Below are positions 9,062-18,612 of a stretch of 64,000 nucleotides of DNA, one piece after another. Numbering within the stretch: the first letter of the stretch is position 1; the number at the start of each line of letters is the position of its first letter. Origin of the DNA: Xiashengella succiniciproducens. Its GTDB lineage: Bacteria > Bacteroidota > Bacteroidia > Bacteroidales > Marinilabiliaceae. The translations under genes and the position numbers were made by a program. The stretch spans positions 2,446,801 through 2,510,800 of the forward strand of contig NZ_CP098400.1 of NCBI RefSeq assembly GCF_023674465.1, in the 5' to 3' direction. The notes under the pieces are model-generated. The model ran no database searches, was not told the origin of the DNA, and was given only the letters and a program-made list of their open reading frames with translations.

Positions 9062-9238
9062 ATGGAATTTCTACTTCAATTAATCGCTGAGCTTTTTGCC
9101 GGAACTCCGGAAGAAGAAAAGAATATGGCTATGGAAGCTACTGAGGCCGTAGCAACTGAAGCTGTTAAAGAAGAAACAATCGCAGCTGAAGCTCCGGAAG
9201 TAAGCCCCAATATTTTCAACGTTATCCATTTTCGTTAA
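9062..9238 (+). CDS. Possible small acidic protein (58 aa) inside the sigma/anti-sigma operon
   Basis: An ATG at 9062 opens 58 codons ending in TAA at 9238. The N-terminus is amphipathic or hydrophobic (MEFLLQLIAELFAG). The middle is rich in Glu and Ala (PEEEKNMAMEATEAVATEAV) and the end is NIFNVIHFR. It fills the gap between the sigma gene (stop 8977) and the fecR gene (start 9276), which would otherwise be nearly 300 bp. I do not recognise a family. Same strand, 37 nt from fecR, and codon use like the neighbours argue for a real gene, but no homology evidence is available here. Confidence 0.5.
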   Translation: MEFLLQLIAELFAGTPEEEKNMAMEATEAVATEAVKEETIAAEAPEVSPNIFNVIHFR

Positions 9239-9275
9239 TATTCCATCTTACCGGTTGTTTTAAAGGAAGTTTGTA

Positions 9276-10238
9276 ATGAATTCTAATGGGAATATGTTTG
9301 AAGATCTGGTCGTGCGCCACATCTCCCAATTGACCACGGGAGAAGAGAACGACACGGTTGAATCGCTGCTGAAAAGCGATAATTCTTTCAGGCAGCTATA
9401 CAGGGAGTATAAGTTCGTCTGGGAGCAGGCAGCTCTGACTGACGACGTTGTCAGTCAGGATTGGGGTAGCATTCGTAGTAGGATGGGGCTCAATATTTCC
9501 AGATCACGTTCTCCCTTCTCATCATTGCTAAGGGTTGCTGCAACACTGGCGTTGCTTATATCAGTATCTTCAGGATTATGGGTCTACTGGAATGTTCCGG
9601 GCTATGGACGATGGGTGGTATTTGAAACAGGTGCCTCGGCAGATTCCATAGTATTGCCTGACCAGAGTATAGCCTTCCTGAATCGTAACTCATCACTTAA
9701 GTTTATTAATGCATTCAAGGGTTCTGAAAGAAGTGTCAAACTGGACGGACAGGGATATTTCGAAGTAAAGTCCGATCCTAATAAACCTTTTAATGTAGAA
9801 GCTGGTGATGTCAATGTAAGAGTTGTTGGTACAGCCTTTCATCTTGATGCAAGCCGCCATGACGGAATAGTTGAACTCAATGTTACCAAGGGTACTGTAC
9901 TGGTTAAGAACCGCGTTGAAGAAACTCCTGTGTATGCAGGAGAGTGGGCTTTGGCAGGTGACAAGGTTATTGGTAAAGGATATGCCAAGGATCAAAACTT
10001 CCTATCCTGGAAGACAGGCATCCTCGAATTTAACAAAGCATCGCTCAAGGAAATTGCCCTTGCTCTTTCTCGCCACTTCACTGAGATAGAAAGCTTCGAA
10101 ATATCAGGTAATCAGACTGACATACTAGTCACCACACGATTTAGAAGTGAAAGTCTGGATGATATCATTGACGAGCTTGGAGTTCACTTCCAAAAAAACT
10201 TCGCATTAGAAAATGGAGTTTTAACCATAACTGATTAA
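9276..10238 (+). CDS. FecR-family anti-sigma factor / signal transducer
   Basis: This 320-residue inner-membrane protein has a cytoplasmic N-terminus (about 1-85) that would bind the sigma factor and one transmembrane helix (about 87-105, VAATLALLISVSSGLWVYW). A periplasmic FecR domain follows (about 115-215, VFETGASADSIVLPDQSIAF and VKLDGQGYFEVKSDPNKPF), then a C-terminal DUF4974-like region (about 250-318, FNKASLKEIALALSRHF). FecR proteins receive a signal from the N-terminal domain of an outer-membrane receptor and free the sigma factor. The receptor with such a domain starts 27 nt downstream, and the sigma gene lies upstream. Confidence 0.95.
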   Translation: MNSNGNMFEDLVVRHISQLTTGEENDTVESLLKSDNSFRQLYREYKFVWEQAALTDDVVSQDWGSIRSRMGLNISRSRSPFSSLLRVAATLALLISVSSGLWVYWNVPGYGRWVVFETGASADSIVLPDQSIAFLNRNSSLKFINAFKGSERSVKLDGQGYFEVKSDPNKPFNVEAGDVNVRVVGTAFHLDASRHDGIVELNVTKGTVLVKNRVEETPVYAGEWALAGDKVIGKGYAKDQNFLSWKTGILEFNKASLKEIALALSRHFTEIESFEISGNQTDILVTTRFRSESLDDIIDELGVHFQKNFALENGVLTITD

Positions 10239-10265
10239 CTTTAGGGGGCTTAAAATAATCCCCCT

Positions 10266-12926
10266 TTGAGGCTGAATATTGTACATATTATCCGAAACCT
10301 TATATGCGGGGTTGTTCTATATATTGGAGCAACCTCGTTTTCGTTATTTGCACAGGATGATATGACTCCAGTTGTAAAACCGGAGGCATTCAGAGGACAT
10401 GCAAGGACCGCAATAAGTATTCTCGAACAAAGTTCCGGTTGGATCATTAGCTACAGTAACAGAATGTGCCTTGAAAGCGAAGTGATCCTAAAAAACGAAA
10501 ACAGAACCCTGCTACAGCACCTTGAAGACATTTTCGCACACTGCTCCTTCTCATATGTAATAAGAGATAACAAGATCATTCTACGACCTGTCGATCCTTC
10601 TGAATATAGCTATACAGTTAGCGGTTTTACTTACGATATATCATCAGGGGAGACCCTTCCAGGAGCTAATATATTTAATTACATTTCCGGCATTGGTACA
10701 GCAGGTAATAACTACGGCTTTTACAGTATCACCCTGCCTGGGGGATCCAACGTCCTAACAGCATCCTTTGTGGGATATTCAAGTGAGACTAAGAGCTTTG
10801 AACTAAGGTCAGATACTGTGATCAACTTCAACCTGAAGGGGTCATTACAGTTAGCCCAGATAAATATCGAGTCCGATTTTGTCCACGAAGGTTTGTATAC
10901 AACAAATATGGGCACAACCATTATCCCTATTGAGGAGATCAAGCAAACTCCGGCCCTGCTTGGGGAAACCGACCTTGTAAAAAACATCCAGATGTTACCC
11001 GGAGTCCAGGGTGGAAGTGAAGGATTCAGCGGTCTCTATGTAAGGGGAGGTGGGCCAGACCAGAATCTCATCCTTCTGGATGACGTTCCTGTATACAATA
11101 TTGGGCACCTCCTGGGATTCTTCTCAATCTTCAATGCCGATGCAGTCAAGAACGTAACAGTCCACAAGAGCCAGTTTCCTGCCCGCTACGGAGGTCGACT
11201 GTCATCAGTTGTAGATGTCAGAATGCTGGAAGGAAACAAGGACCAGGTAAAAGGAAATCTCAACCTTGGTATATTGTCTTCCGGAGCCTCCCTTAACGGA
11301 CCGGTAAAAAAAGGCAAATCGGGATTTGCCTTATCATTCCGACGTACTTATCATGACTTTATTGCCGGGTTAGTACAACGCGACAATGAAGAAAGCACCA
11401 ATTACTACTTCTATGATCTTAACGCTAAGTACAACCATTCAATTGGCGATAAACACAGAATCTACTTCAATGTGTACTGGGGAAGAGATAAGTATATAAC
11501 TACATATAACTACCAGAACATCGCATCTGAACCGGCCACTGAAAACAATCAGGCCACTATCAATGACGAAAACAATGCCGGATGGGGCAACTTCGTCAGC
11601 GGCCTCAGATGGAACTACCTGATAAGTCCCAAGCTATTTTCAAATCTCACAGTCACCTATTCAGACTATCGGTTCTTTATCGGAGTTGAGCGTAGCAACA
11701 GGGCAGCAACAAATCGTGAGAGTTTCGAGCAACGATACTTAAGCGGAATCAGGGACTTAGGTGTTAAGGCTGACTTTGACTTTTACCCTTCATACAACCA
11801 CCTGATTAAGTTTGGTGCAGGTGCCATAAGGCACTACTTCAACCCCGGTATTGACGTAGTTCAAAGAAATGCAAGTGGAGGGAGCGTCTCAAGTGAGTTT
11901 GGGGAAGATAATATCGTAGGAGGTGAATTTCACGCATACCTGGAAGATGAATGGGATCTTACACGCAAATTAAGAGTCAATACAGGAGTCAGGGCCGTAG
12001 CTTTTACAGGTGAAAGTAAGGCCTTTTATTCCGTGGAGCCTCGCCTATCCCTTAGGTACGATATAACACGGTCTATATCTGCCAGGGCTGCATACTCCGA
12101 GATGTCCCAATTTATCCACCTTGTAAGTTCATCTAATGTAAATCTTCCAACTGACCTATGGCTGCCGGTAACTGACCGTATTCCGCCAATGCGTTCCAGA
12201 CAGACCAACATCGGTATTGATATTAAGATTGATAATAAGGGTGTATTCAGGTTTACTTCTGACTATTATATCAAGGAATTGGACAACCTGCTTCACTACA
12301 AGGAAAGTACAGGATTCTTCGATTACTCGACATACTGGGAGGACAAGTTGACTATAGGATCAGGAAAATCCTATGGTATGGAATTTCTATTTAGCAAAAC
12401 TCAGGGAGACCTGAAAGGCTGGATTGGTTATACACTGGCAAGGACTACTAACAAGTTTGATGAACTCAACAATGGAAAAAGTTTCCCTGCCCGGTTTGAC
12501 AGACGCCACGACGTCACGATAACAGCTAATTACAGGCTGACTGAAAAGACTGATGTAGGGCTTATGTGGCAATATGGCAGCGGCATCCCTGTTACACTGC
12601 CCTCTGAGAAGTACTTCGCGCCCAATTTCCCTTACTATAATGGAGACCTTAACATAGGATACTCCGAAAATGCAGTTGCAATAAACGGCTTTAGAATGCC
12701 TGATTTCCACAGGCTGGACATAGGGTTCAACTTTACCAAGGTAAGAAAAAGAAGTACCAGAATATGGAGTGTTGGGGCAATCAATCTCTATGGAAGACAA
12801 AATCCCTTCCTGGTTTACTTTGCTTCAGAATCAGCTGACGAACCCGGCTCTTCCAGCCGGGTCCTCAAACAGCTGAGTCTCTTCCCCTTCCCCATCCCCT
12901 ACGTGAAGTACTCACTTCAGTTCTAA
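10266..12926 (+). CDS. TonB-dependent outer membrane receptor with N-terminal STN signalling domain
   Basis: This 886-residue protein uses a TTG start, chosen because it gives a complete signal peptide (about 1-29, ending FSLFAQ). An STN domain follows (about 40-105: TAISILEQSSGWIISYSN, ending DNKIILRPVD), then a carboxypeptidase-regulatory-like domain (about 115-190), a plug (about 215-320: LLGETDLVKNIQMLPGVQGG, LYVRGGGPDQNLILLDDVPV) and a barrel ending in FPIPYVKYSLQF, with a terminal Phe. The STN domain contacts FecR, so the receptor both imports and signals. No susD follows, so it is not a SusC/D pair. The substrate is not evident. It is the last gene of the sigma/anti-sigma operon. Confidence 0.94.
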   Translation: MRLNIVHIIRNLICGVVLYIGATSFSLFAQDDMTPVVKPEAFRGHARTAISILEQSSGWIISYSNRMCLESEVILKNENRTLLQHLEDIFAHCSFSYVIRDNKIILRPVDPSEYSYTVSGFTYDISSGETLPGANIFNYISGIGTAGNNYGFYSITLPGGSNVLTASFVGYSSETKSFELRSDTVINFNLKGSLQLAQINIESDFVHEGLYTTNMGTTIIPIEEIKQTPALLGETDLVKNIQMLPGVQGGSEGFSGLYVRGGGPDQNLILLDDVPVYNIGHLLGFFSIFNADAVKNVTVHKSQFPARYGGRLSSVVDVRMLEGNKDQVKGNLNLGILSSGASLNGPVKKGKSGFALSFRRTYHDFIAGLVQRDNEESTNYYFYDLNAKYNHSIGDKHRIYFNVYWGRDKYITTYNYQNIASEPATENNQATINDENNAGWGNFVSGLRWNYLISPKLFSNLTVTYSDYRFFIGVERSNRAATNRESFEQRYLSGIRDLGVKADFDFYPSYNHLIKFGAGAIRHYFNPGIDVVQRNASGGSVSSEFGEDNIVGGEFHAYLEDEWDLTRKLRVNTGVRAVAFTGESKAFYSVEPRLSLRYDITRSISARAAYSEMSQFIHLVSSSNVNLPTDLWLPVTDRIPPMRSRQTNIGIDIKIDNKGVFRFTSDYYIKELDNLLHYKESTGFFDYSTYWEDKLTIGSGKSYGMEFLFSKTQGDLKGWIGYTLARTTNKFDELNNGKSFPARFDRRHDVTITANYRLTEKTDVGLMWQYGSGIPVTLPSEKYFAPNFPYYNGDLNIGYSENAVAINGFRMPDFHRLDIGFNFTKVRKRSTRIWSVGAINLYGRQNPFLVYFASESADEPGSSSRVLKQLSLFPFPIPYVKYSLQF

Positions 12927-12930
12927 AAAA

Positions 12931-12960
12931 AGCAGATAACGGCTAAAGCCATTATCTGCT
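12931..12960. terminator. Convergent terminator between the receptor gene and the oxidoreductase operon
   Basis: A 13-bp stem with one mismatch (AGCAGATAACGGC pairing with GCCATTATCTGCT, loop TAAA) lies between convergent genes. On the minus strand it is followed by seven Ts, making it a good terminator of the oxidoreductase operon. On the plus strand the U tract is poor. Confidence 0.75.
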
Positions 12961-12982
12961 CCAATATCTTGTTGTATAGTAC

Positions 12983-13546
12983 CTACAAACTCTGATTACA
13001 ACGCTTTACAGCCTCTACAATTTCTGCTCCACGTTCAATAGCTGCCTTATTTACCGGCAAAAGGTGATGGTGTCTTTCAGGTATTGATTTCTTAAGACCA
13101 TTCATCACATTCTCCATATCTACAATGGGCTTGATTTTTAGGTATGCACCAAGAACTATCATATTAAAAGTCTTTTGACTGTGCATTCTGGCAGCTTCCT
13201 CAGCAGCATCTACCCTGAAAATTCTGATGTCGTCACGTTCAGGATGACGGGTAATACCATTTCCGTCATAAAGCAGGAGTCCGCCAGGTTTTACCGATTG
13301 CTCAAATTTATCCATTGACTGCTGATTAAGAATAATAGCAGTGTCATAGGTTTTCAGGATTGGTGAACTTATTGAAGTATCACTTAGGATTACTGTTACA
13401 TTGGCAGTACCACCACGCATCTCAGGCCCATAAGAAGGCATCCAGGATACCTCCATGCCTTGCATAACACCCGAATATGCCAGTATCTTACCCATTGACA
13501 ATACTCCCTGGCCGCCAAAGCCGGCTATGATGATTGATTCATTCAT
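12983..13546 (-). CDS. 2-oxoacid:ferredoxin oxidoreductase, gamma subunit
   Basis: This 187-residue protein belongs to the pyruvate/ketoisovalerate oxidoreductase gamma family. The N-terminal IIIAGFGGQGVLSMGKILAY and MPSYGPEMRGGTANVTVI motifs are diagnostic. In the four-subunit enzymes the gamma subunit helps bind CoA and completes the complex that oxidatively decarboxylates a 2-oxoacid to acyl-CoA while reducing ferredoxin, or the reverse. It is the last gene of a delta-alpha-beta-gamma set, 17 nt after the beta gene. Sequence alone cannot separate 2-oxoglutarate, 2-oxoisovalerate and aromatic specificities. Confidence 0.92.
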   Translation of the reverse strand: MNESIIIAGFGGQGVLSMGKILAYSGVMQGMEVSWMPSYGPEMRGGTANVTVILSDTSISSPILKTYDTAIILNQQSMDKFEQSVKPGGLLLYDGNGITRHPERDDIRIFRVDAAEEAARMHSQKTFNMIVLGAYLKIKPIVDMENVMNGLKKSIPERHHHLLPVNKAAIERGAEIVEAVKRCNQSL

Positions 13547-13563
13547 AACTGTAATTTGTCTGA

Positions 13564-14331
13564 TTATTCATCTTTTATATCTCCCAATGGATAGTATGGA
13601 AACATATGCTCCTCCATCCATTTGTTTGCATCAACAGGTGTTAACTTCCAGCCTGAGTTACAGGTTGCAACCACCTCAATAAATGAAGTTCCCTTACCTG
13701 CTTCCTGATTCTTAAATGCCTTTATAAGGGCTTTCTTAAGTTTACGAACTGCATTTGCAGTATGTGCAGCCTGACGGGTAACATAACTTGCTCCCGGTAA
13801 TCCGGCAACAATCTCGGTAATCTTCAATGGCATACCATCACGCTTTGGATCCCTTCCGTAAGGACAGGTAGCAGTTTTCATTCCTTCCAGTGTAGTGGGG
13901 GCCATTTGTCCGCCTGTCATGCCATAAATACCATTGTTTATGAACACCATAACTATGTTCTCACCCCTGTTGCAGGTATGAATAGTCTCGGCTGTACCAA
14001 TGGCAGCCAGGTCACCATCCCCCTGATAGGTAAAGACATACTTGTCGGGACGTACTCTCTTAATTGCTGTGCCTAATGCAGGAGCCCTACCATGAGCAGC
14101 CTCCTGCCAGTCTATATCTATATAGTTGTATAGCAATACTGCACAACCTACCGGAGTAACCCCAATAGTATCCTCCTGAATACCCAGCTCCTCAATCACT
14201 TCTGCCAGCAGACGATTGACCACACCATGAGTACAACCTGGACAATAGTGCATTGGATTGTCTGTAAGAGCACTACTCTTCTTATAAACAATATTCTCCG
14301 GCCTGATAATCTCTTTTACATCCACTGACAT
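13564..14331 (-). CDS. 2-oxoacid:ferredoxin oxidoreductase, beta (thiamine diphosphate) subunit
   Basis: This 255-residue protein binds thiamine diphosphate: the GDGDLAAIG motif is followed at the usual distance by NNGIYGMTGGQ. The N-terminal MHYCPGCTHGVVNRLLAEVI has the Cys-Pro-Gly-Cys pair typical of VorA/KorB-type beta subunits. It forms the active site with the alpha subunit and passes electrons to ferredoxin. It begins 3 nt after the alpha gene stop, implying translational coupling, and is followed by gamma. Substrate specificity is undetermined. Confidence 0.94.
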   Translation of the reverse strand: MSVDVKEIIRPENIVYKKSSALTDNPMHYCPGCTHGVVNRLLAEVIEELGIQEDTIGVTPVGCAVLLYNYIDIDWQEAAHGRAPALGTAIKRVRPDKYVFTYQGDGDLAAIGTAETIHTCNRGENIVMVFINNGIYGMTGGQMAPTTLEGMKTATCPYGRDPKRDGMPLKITEIVAGLPGASYVTRQAAHTANAVRKLKKALIKAFKNQEAGKGTSFIEVVATCNSGWKLTPVDANKWMEEHMFPYYPLGDIKDE

Positions 14332-14334
14332 AGC

Positions 14335-15417
14335 TTAGCCTCCTATAATTTTTGCCTCCAGAGCTTCAGCAACCTCCTCAGGAGAGAATATTGCTCCTCC
14401 GGCACGACCGAAATGTTCAACTTTAAGTTTGCTGTCAACTGACAGACGAACGTCCTCCACCATCTGCCCCATACTCAGTTCCACAGCCAAAATACCCTTG
14501 AGCTGTGGTTGCAGCTCCTTAAGCTGGTTAGAGGGAAATGGGAACAATGTGATGGGCCTCAGCAGTCCTGCCTTGATGCCCTTCTCACGAAGTATCTCTA
14601 CTGCCTTACGGCAGATACGAGCACTAGAACCATAGGCAACAAACAAATACTCTGCATCATCACACATAATCTTTTCATAACGAACTTCGGCTTCCTCTAT
14701 AGCTTTGTACTTGGCCTGAAGCTTTATGTTGAAGGCTTCGAACTTAAGTGGATCCAACTCCACAGAAGTGATAATATTCCGCTTCCTGTTCTTTGGCTTT
14801 CCTGTAGTGGCCCAAGGATGCATTTGAGCTATTTCGTCATTGGTCCATCGTGGTTTAAAGGCCTTTAGCTCCACCTTCTCCATCATCTGACCAATCATCC
14901 CATCACTCAGAATCATAGCGGGATTGCGATATTTGAATGCCAGGTCAAAGGCCAGCTCTACAAAATCTGCCATTTCCTGCACAGAAGCCGGAGCCAGGAC
15001 TATAAGCTTGTAGTCACCATGACCTCCACCCTTAACGGCTTGAAAATAATCCGATTGCGCAGGCTGAATAGTACCAAGTCCCGGACCTCCTCTCACAACA
15101 TTGACTACCAGACAGGGTAGTTCTGCTCCTGCAAGATATGTTAGTCCTTCCTGCATAAGACTGATTCCCGGACTGGAGGATGAGGTCATAACCTTCTTGC
15201 CGCAAGCAGCTCCTCCATATACCATATTTATTGACGCTACTTCGCTTTCTGCCTGCAGCACTTCCATCCCTGTTGACTCCCATGGTCGTAAATCCATAAG
15301 TGTCTCCATAACTTCGGACTGAGGTGTTATAGGATAACCAAAATAAGCATCCACACCACATCGTATTGCAGCCTCGGCGATAGCCTCGTTGCCCTTCATT
15401 AACCTGATCTCTTTCAT
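14335..15417 (-). CDS. vorB: 2-oxoacid:ferredoxin oxidoreductase, alpha subunit (VorB-type)
   Basis: This 360-residue protein starts with IRLMKGNEAIAEAAIRCGVD followed by YFGYPITPQSEVMETL, the pyrimidine-binding (Pyr) domain signature of ferredoxin oxidoreductases, and continues into domain II (EYLFVAYGSSARICRKAVEI). Its length and N-terminus resemble proteins annotated as 3-methyl-2-oxobutanoate dehydrogenase subunit VorB, hence the symbol, but related 2-oxoglutarate enzymes look similar. It follows the ferredoxin-like delta gene by 36 nt and overlaps functionally with beta and gamma downstream. Confidence 0.9.
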   Translation of the reverse strand: MKEIRLMKGNEAIAEAAIRCGVDAYFGYPITPQSEVMETLMDLRPWESTGMEVLQAESEVASINMVYGGAACGKKVMTSSSSPGISLMQEGLTYLAGAELPCLVVNVVRGGPGLGTIQPAQSDYFQAVKGGGHGDYKLIVLAPASVQEMADFVELAFDLAFKYRNPAMILSDGMIGQMMEKVELKAFKPRWTNDEIAQMHPWATTGKPKNRKRNIITSVELDPLKFEAFNIKLQAKYKAIEEAEVRYEKIMCDDAEYLFVAYGSSARICRKAVEILREKGIKAGLLRPITLFPFPSNQLKELQPQLKGILAVELSMGQMVEDVRLSVDSKLKVEHFGRAGGAIFSPEEVAEALEAKIIGG

Positions 15418-15453
15418 GCCTGATCTGTTTGAGCTCTAATACTTAATTCATTG

Positions 15454-15690
15454 TTATACTGCATCTGCAAGTCTTACCCTATAAACGGTCAGACAACTGT
15501 CGGGACATACCATCGCACAGTTGGTGCAACCGTTACAGGCATCAGGATCATGCATGTATGCAAAATTGTACCCTTTTGAATTGACCTCATCCGCCAGGCG
15601 GATCACATTAGTGGGACAGGCTTCGACACATAACGAACAGCCTTTGCAGCTGTCCCTGTCCACTTCTATTGCTCCTTGAACTTTAGCCAT
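15454..15690 (-). CDS. Ferredoxin-like delta subunit with two [4Fe-4S] clusters
   Basis: This 78-residue protein has two CxxCxxCxxxCP-type motifs, CKGCSLCVEACP and CNGCTNCAMVCP, enough for two [4Fe-4S] clusters. Small proteins of this kind are the delta subunit of oxoacid:ferredoxin oxidoreductases and carry electrons from the active site to free ferredoxin. It is the first of the four oxidoreductase genes, followed by alpha. A weak hairpin (15741-15780) separates it from the aminotransferase gene upstream. Confidence 0.94.
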   Translation of the reverse strand: MAKVQGAIEVDRDSCKGCSLCVEACPTNVIRLADEVNSKGYNFAYMHDPDACNGCTNCAMVCPDSCLTVYRVRLADAV

Positions 15691-15740
15691 ACTAAATGCT
15701 TTGCTTTTAAACTTTTCGAAGTTAAGGATAATATATAATT

Positions 15741-15780
15741 AAGGCACCCCGACAGTTTGTTAATACCGCCCGGGAGCCTT
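15741..15780 (-). other. Imperfect hairpin between aminotransferase and oxidoreductase genes
   Basis: The arms AAGGC/GCCTT plus an inner CCCG/CGGG pairing, with bulges, form a structure on the minus strand followed by TTAATTATATAT. It may act as a partial terminator or an mRNA processing boundary. The evidence is weak. Confidence 0.3.
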
Positions 15781-15790
15781 CAATTTATAC

Positions 15791-17101
15791 TCATTCTACT
15801 TTGTGATCTTTGGCGAAACACCTTAGTCTTTCTGCCAGATCATCCATACGTTCTGCCGTTGTGTGTGAGACACTTATGCGCAATCCTTCTGTACGGGTAC
15901 TACCGGTAGTATCTAGGGTTATGGCAGTAATGCCATAACAAATAAGTTCACTAAGCAAATCCTCGCCATTCATTCCAGGATAGGCAACAGTGAAGTAAAA
16001 ACCGTCACCAATGGGCTCCCCTTCATCCTGGTCATAAACCAAATAGAAGCCATTGCTAACAAAGTGCTTCTTCATTATTGCAGCTCTGTTGCCATACTCC
16101 TTCAAATATTCAACGAAGTCAAACTCTCCATCATTGGCTGCCTTTAATATCCTGGCCACCCCATATTGTGCGGAATGCGAGATACCTGCCGACATTGTAT
16201 AAACGACCTCCTGAAGCAGAGCAGGCCCCAGTTGGTCGGCTACGAAAAACCTTGACAGATCTTCAAAACGGCGCGAGAAAAGCTTATCAGAAATCATCAC
16301 GCCTCCAATGCGCTGCCCGGCATAACTGAATATCTTGGATGAAGAAAACAGCAGGATATAATTGTCGGTAAATTTAGCCACTGTTGGCTGCAATGGCCCA
16401 TCAGTCTTTCCATGCCTAAAGTCCATTCCAAAATAAGCAAGATCCTCAAGAACAACCACATCATACTTGTTGGCCATTCGTCCAATAATCTCAAGTTCCT
16501 TTTCAGTCAGACTTATCCACGAGGGATTGTTGGGACTGTTGTATAGTATGGTACTAATATTACCCTTGCCCAGATAAGTCTCCAGCTTTGCTTCAAGCTT
16601 ATCGCCACGGAAGTCATAAATATCAAAGCTTTCATACTTCATTCCCAGCACGCCCATCATACGCTTCTGAACAGGAAAGCCCGGATCGATAAACAGGGTA
16701 GTATCTTTGTTTCTATCACGTCTGTTGGCTGCAAGGCAACTTATAGCCGATGCCTGCATTCCACCTGCAGTAGGAATACATCCCAAAGGTGAAATTTCAA
16801 TGTCCAGAAACTTCCTGGCAAAACGCGACAGCTCATTCTTAAACATCTCCACTCCCTGGATGGGCGGATAAACAGAGGCCACACCAGACCTCAGTGCTTC
16901 AATCTCAGCTTCCACACCGATAGCCGGAGCAGGTATCCCAGGGACACCCATCTCTGTACGTATAAACTTTAGCCCAAATTGTTTTTCCAACCTATCTGCC
17001 AGTTGGACAACCTGGCGTATCGATGCCCTGGATATCTGACCTATTCCTAACTCTTTGCGTATCTTACTAACCTCTTCCCTATCTATTGGAAAAATACTCA
17101 T
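15791..17101 (-). CDS. PLP-dependent aminotransferase (class I/II, fold type I)
   Basis: This 436-residue protein has the fold-type-I layout. It shows PTAGGMQASAISCLAANRRD near the cofactor phosphate site, LYNSPNNPSWISLTEKEL (the substrate-binding Asn-Pro), VVLEDLAYFGMDF (the Asp and Tyr that hold PLP) and the Schiff-base lysine in SSSKIFSYAGQRIG. It would move an amino group between an amino acid and a 2-oxoacid. Lying between the acyl-CoA ligase and the oxidoreductase genes, it probably makes or consumes the oxoacid those enzymes use. Which amino acid is not evident. Aromatic or branched-chain is the natural guess from context. Confidence 0.92.
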   Translation of the reverse strand: MSIFPIDREEVSKIRKELGIGQISRASIRQVVQLADRLEKQFGLKFIRTEMGVPGIPAPAIGVEAEIEALRSGVASVYPPIQGVEMFKNELSRFARKFLDIEISPLGCIPTAGGMQASAISCLAANRRDRNKDTTLFIDPGFPVQKRMMGVLGMKYESFDIYDFRGDKLEAKLETYLGKGNISTILYNSPNNPSWISLTEKELEIIGRMANKYDVVVLEDLAYFGMDFRHGKTDGPLQPTVAKFTDNYILLFSSSKIFSYAGQRIGGVMISDKLFSRRFEDLSRFFVADQLGPALLQEVVYTMSAGISHSAQYGVARILKAANDGEFDFVEYLKEYGNRAAIMKKHFVSNGFYLVYDQDEGEPIGDGFYFTVAYPGMNGEDLLSELICYGITAITLDTTGSTRTEGLRISVSHTTAERMDDLAERLRCFAKDHKVE

Positions 17102-17271
17102 CTCAATGTCCTTTCTAATAACCTCGGCAATCTCACCACCAATGCGACAGCGGAATATGCCATGTTGTGTATATCTTCAATACCTGCCCCTGACCCGGAG
17201 GGCAGGCGAGCTATTTTATTTCTAAGGCAAACTGCTGCTTACAACTTCAGTATTCAGCATAAACCCCGGTA

Positions 17272-18603
17272 TCAGACCAATTTACGCTTGTCGATAACCC
17301 GTTTGGCCTTACCTTCACTTCTCTCAATTGTCTTGGGTTCAACAAGTTTTACGTTAACAGATAGGCCGGTTGCACTTTCAACCGCATGAGTAATCTTTTT
17401 GCGCAATGCCTGCAATTCTCCAATTGTATCGCTATAAAAACGGTCTTCCACTTCAAGTTGTAGCTCAAGAGTATCAAGGTTGTTGACCCTGTCAACAACA
17501 AGCAGGTAGTGGGGAGTGGTCTCATCCATTTCCATCAGCACACTTTCAATCTGGGATGGGAAGAGGTTGACCCCTCTTATAATAAGCATATCATCACTGC
17601 GACCTGTGCACTTGTTCATCCTTACAATGGTACGTCCGCATGCACATTTATCAAAGTTAAGACGAGTAAGGTCACGGGTTCTGTACCTTATCAGAGGAAG
17701 CCCCTCTTTTGTAATAGTCGTAAAGACAAGTTCACCGAGTTCACCTTCCGGCAGTACCTCCAATGTATCCGGGTCAATGATTTCCGGGATAAAGTGGTCC
17801 TCATTGATATGCAGTCCACATTGATGCTCACATTCAAAAGAGACTCCGGGACCAATAACTTCGCTAAGTCCGTAGATATCTATTGCTTTTATTCTAAGCC
17901 TCTTTTCGATTTCACGACGCATATTCTCGGTCCAGGGCTCAGCACCAAATACACCTACCCTCAGCTTGAGTTCATCACGTGATATTCCAGATTCTTCAAT
18001 AGTCTCAGCCAGGTATGCAGCATACGATGGAGTACAGGCCAAAACAGTTGTTCCAAAATCCTCCATCAGTTGTAGCTGCCTTTTTGTATTACCTCCGGAG
18101 ATAGGAATTACTGTGGCTCCAATCTTCTCACCGCCGTAATGCGCACCCAGACCACCGGTAAATAATCCGTAACCATAGGCAATCTGGATAAAATCGCTCT
18201 TGCCTGCCCCTGCTGCTGTAAAGGTACGAGCCATTACCTCTGACCAGATACCAATATCATGCCTTGTATAGCCCACAACTGTTGCTTTACCGGTAGTTCC
18301 TGAAGAAGCATGAATACGGATAATCTCACTCATTGGAACAGCAAACAGCCCGAAAGGATAGTTATCACGGAGGTCGCTCTTGGTCGTAAAAGGAAGGTGC
18401 TTAAGGTCATCAACTGATTTGATATCCTCAGGTGCAAGCCCCATCTCCTGCATCCTCTGTCTGTAATATGGGATATTGTAATAGACTCGTTCAACAGTAT
18501 CACGCAGACGTTCGCTTTGAACAACCCTCATCTGATCACGAGACATAGTCTCCATATGAGGGTTCCAGATGTTATTAGTAGCCATGGGTGTAGAAATCTT
18601 CAA
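17272..18603 (-). CDS. paaK: Phenylacetate-CoA ligase family AMP-forming acyl-CoA ligase
   Basis: This 443-residue protein is a PaaK-type adenylate-forming ligase. The AMP-binding loop is [17 protein letters not shown], followed by [33 protein letters not shown] and the zinc-site-like cysteine region [12 protein letters not shown]. The C-terminal domain (about 330-443) carries [13 protein letters not shown]. The reaction is acid + CoA + ATP to acyl-CoA + AMP + PPi. Phenylacetate or an indole- or hydroxyphenyl-acetate is the usual substrate. A start at the internal Met 7 is also possible. The ACT-domain gene lies 9 nt upstream and the aminotransferase 170 nt downstream. Confidence 0.9.
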   Translation of the reverse strand: MKISTPMATNNIWNPHMETMSRDQMRVVQSERLRDTVERVYYNIPYYRQRMQEMGLAPEDIKSVDDLKHLPFTTKSDLRDNYPFGLFAVPMSEIIRIHASSGTTGKATVVGYTRHDIGIWSEVMARTFTAAGAGKSDFIQIAYGYGLFTGGLGAHYGGEKIGATVIPISGGNTKRQLQLMEDFGTTVLACTPSYAAYLAETIEESGISRDELKLRVGVFGAEPWTENMRREIEKRLRIKAIDIYGLSEVIGPGVSFECEHQCGLHINEDHFIPEIIDPDTLEVLPEGELGELVFTTITKEGLPLIRYRTRDLTRLNFDKCACGRTIVRMNKCTGRSDDMLIIRGVNLFPSQIESVLMEMDETTPHYLLVVDRVNNLDTLELQLEVEDRFYSDTIGELQALRKKITHAVESATGLSVNVKLVEPKTIERSEGKAKRVIDKRKLV

Positions 18604-18612
18604 AGTATATCG

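Noticed and set aside
17509-17982. 157-codon plus-strand frame inside the paaK gene
   Set aside because: It is antisense to a well-supported gene and shows no domain.
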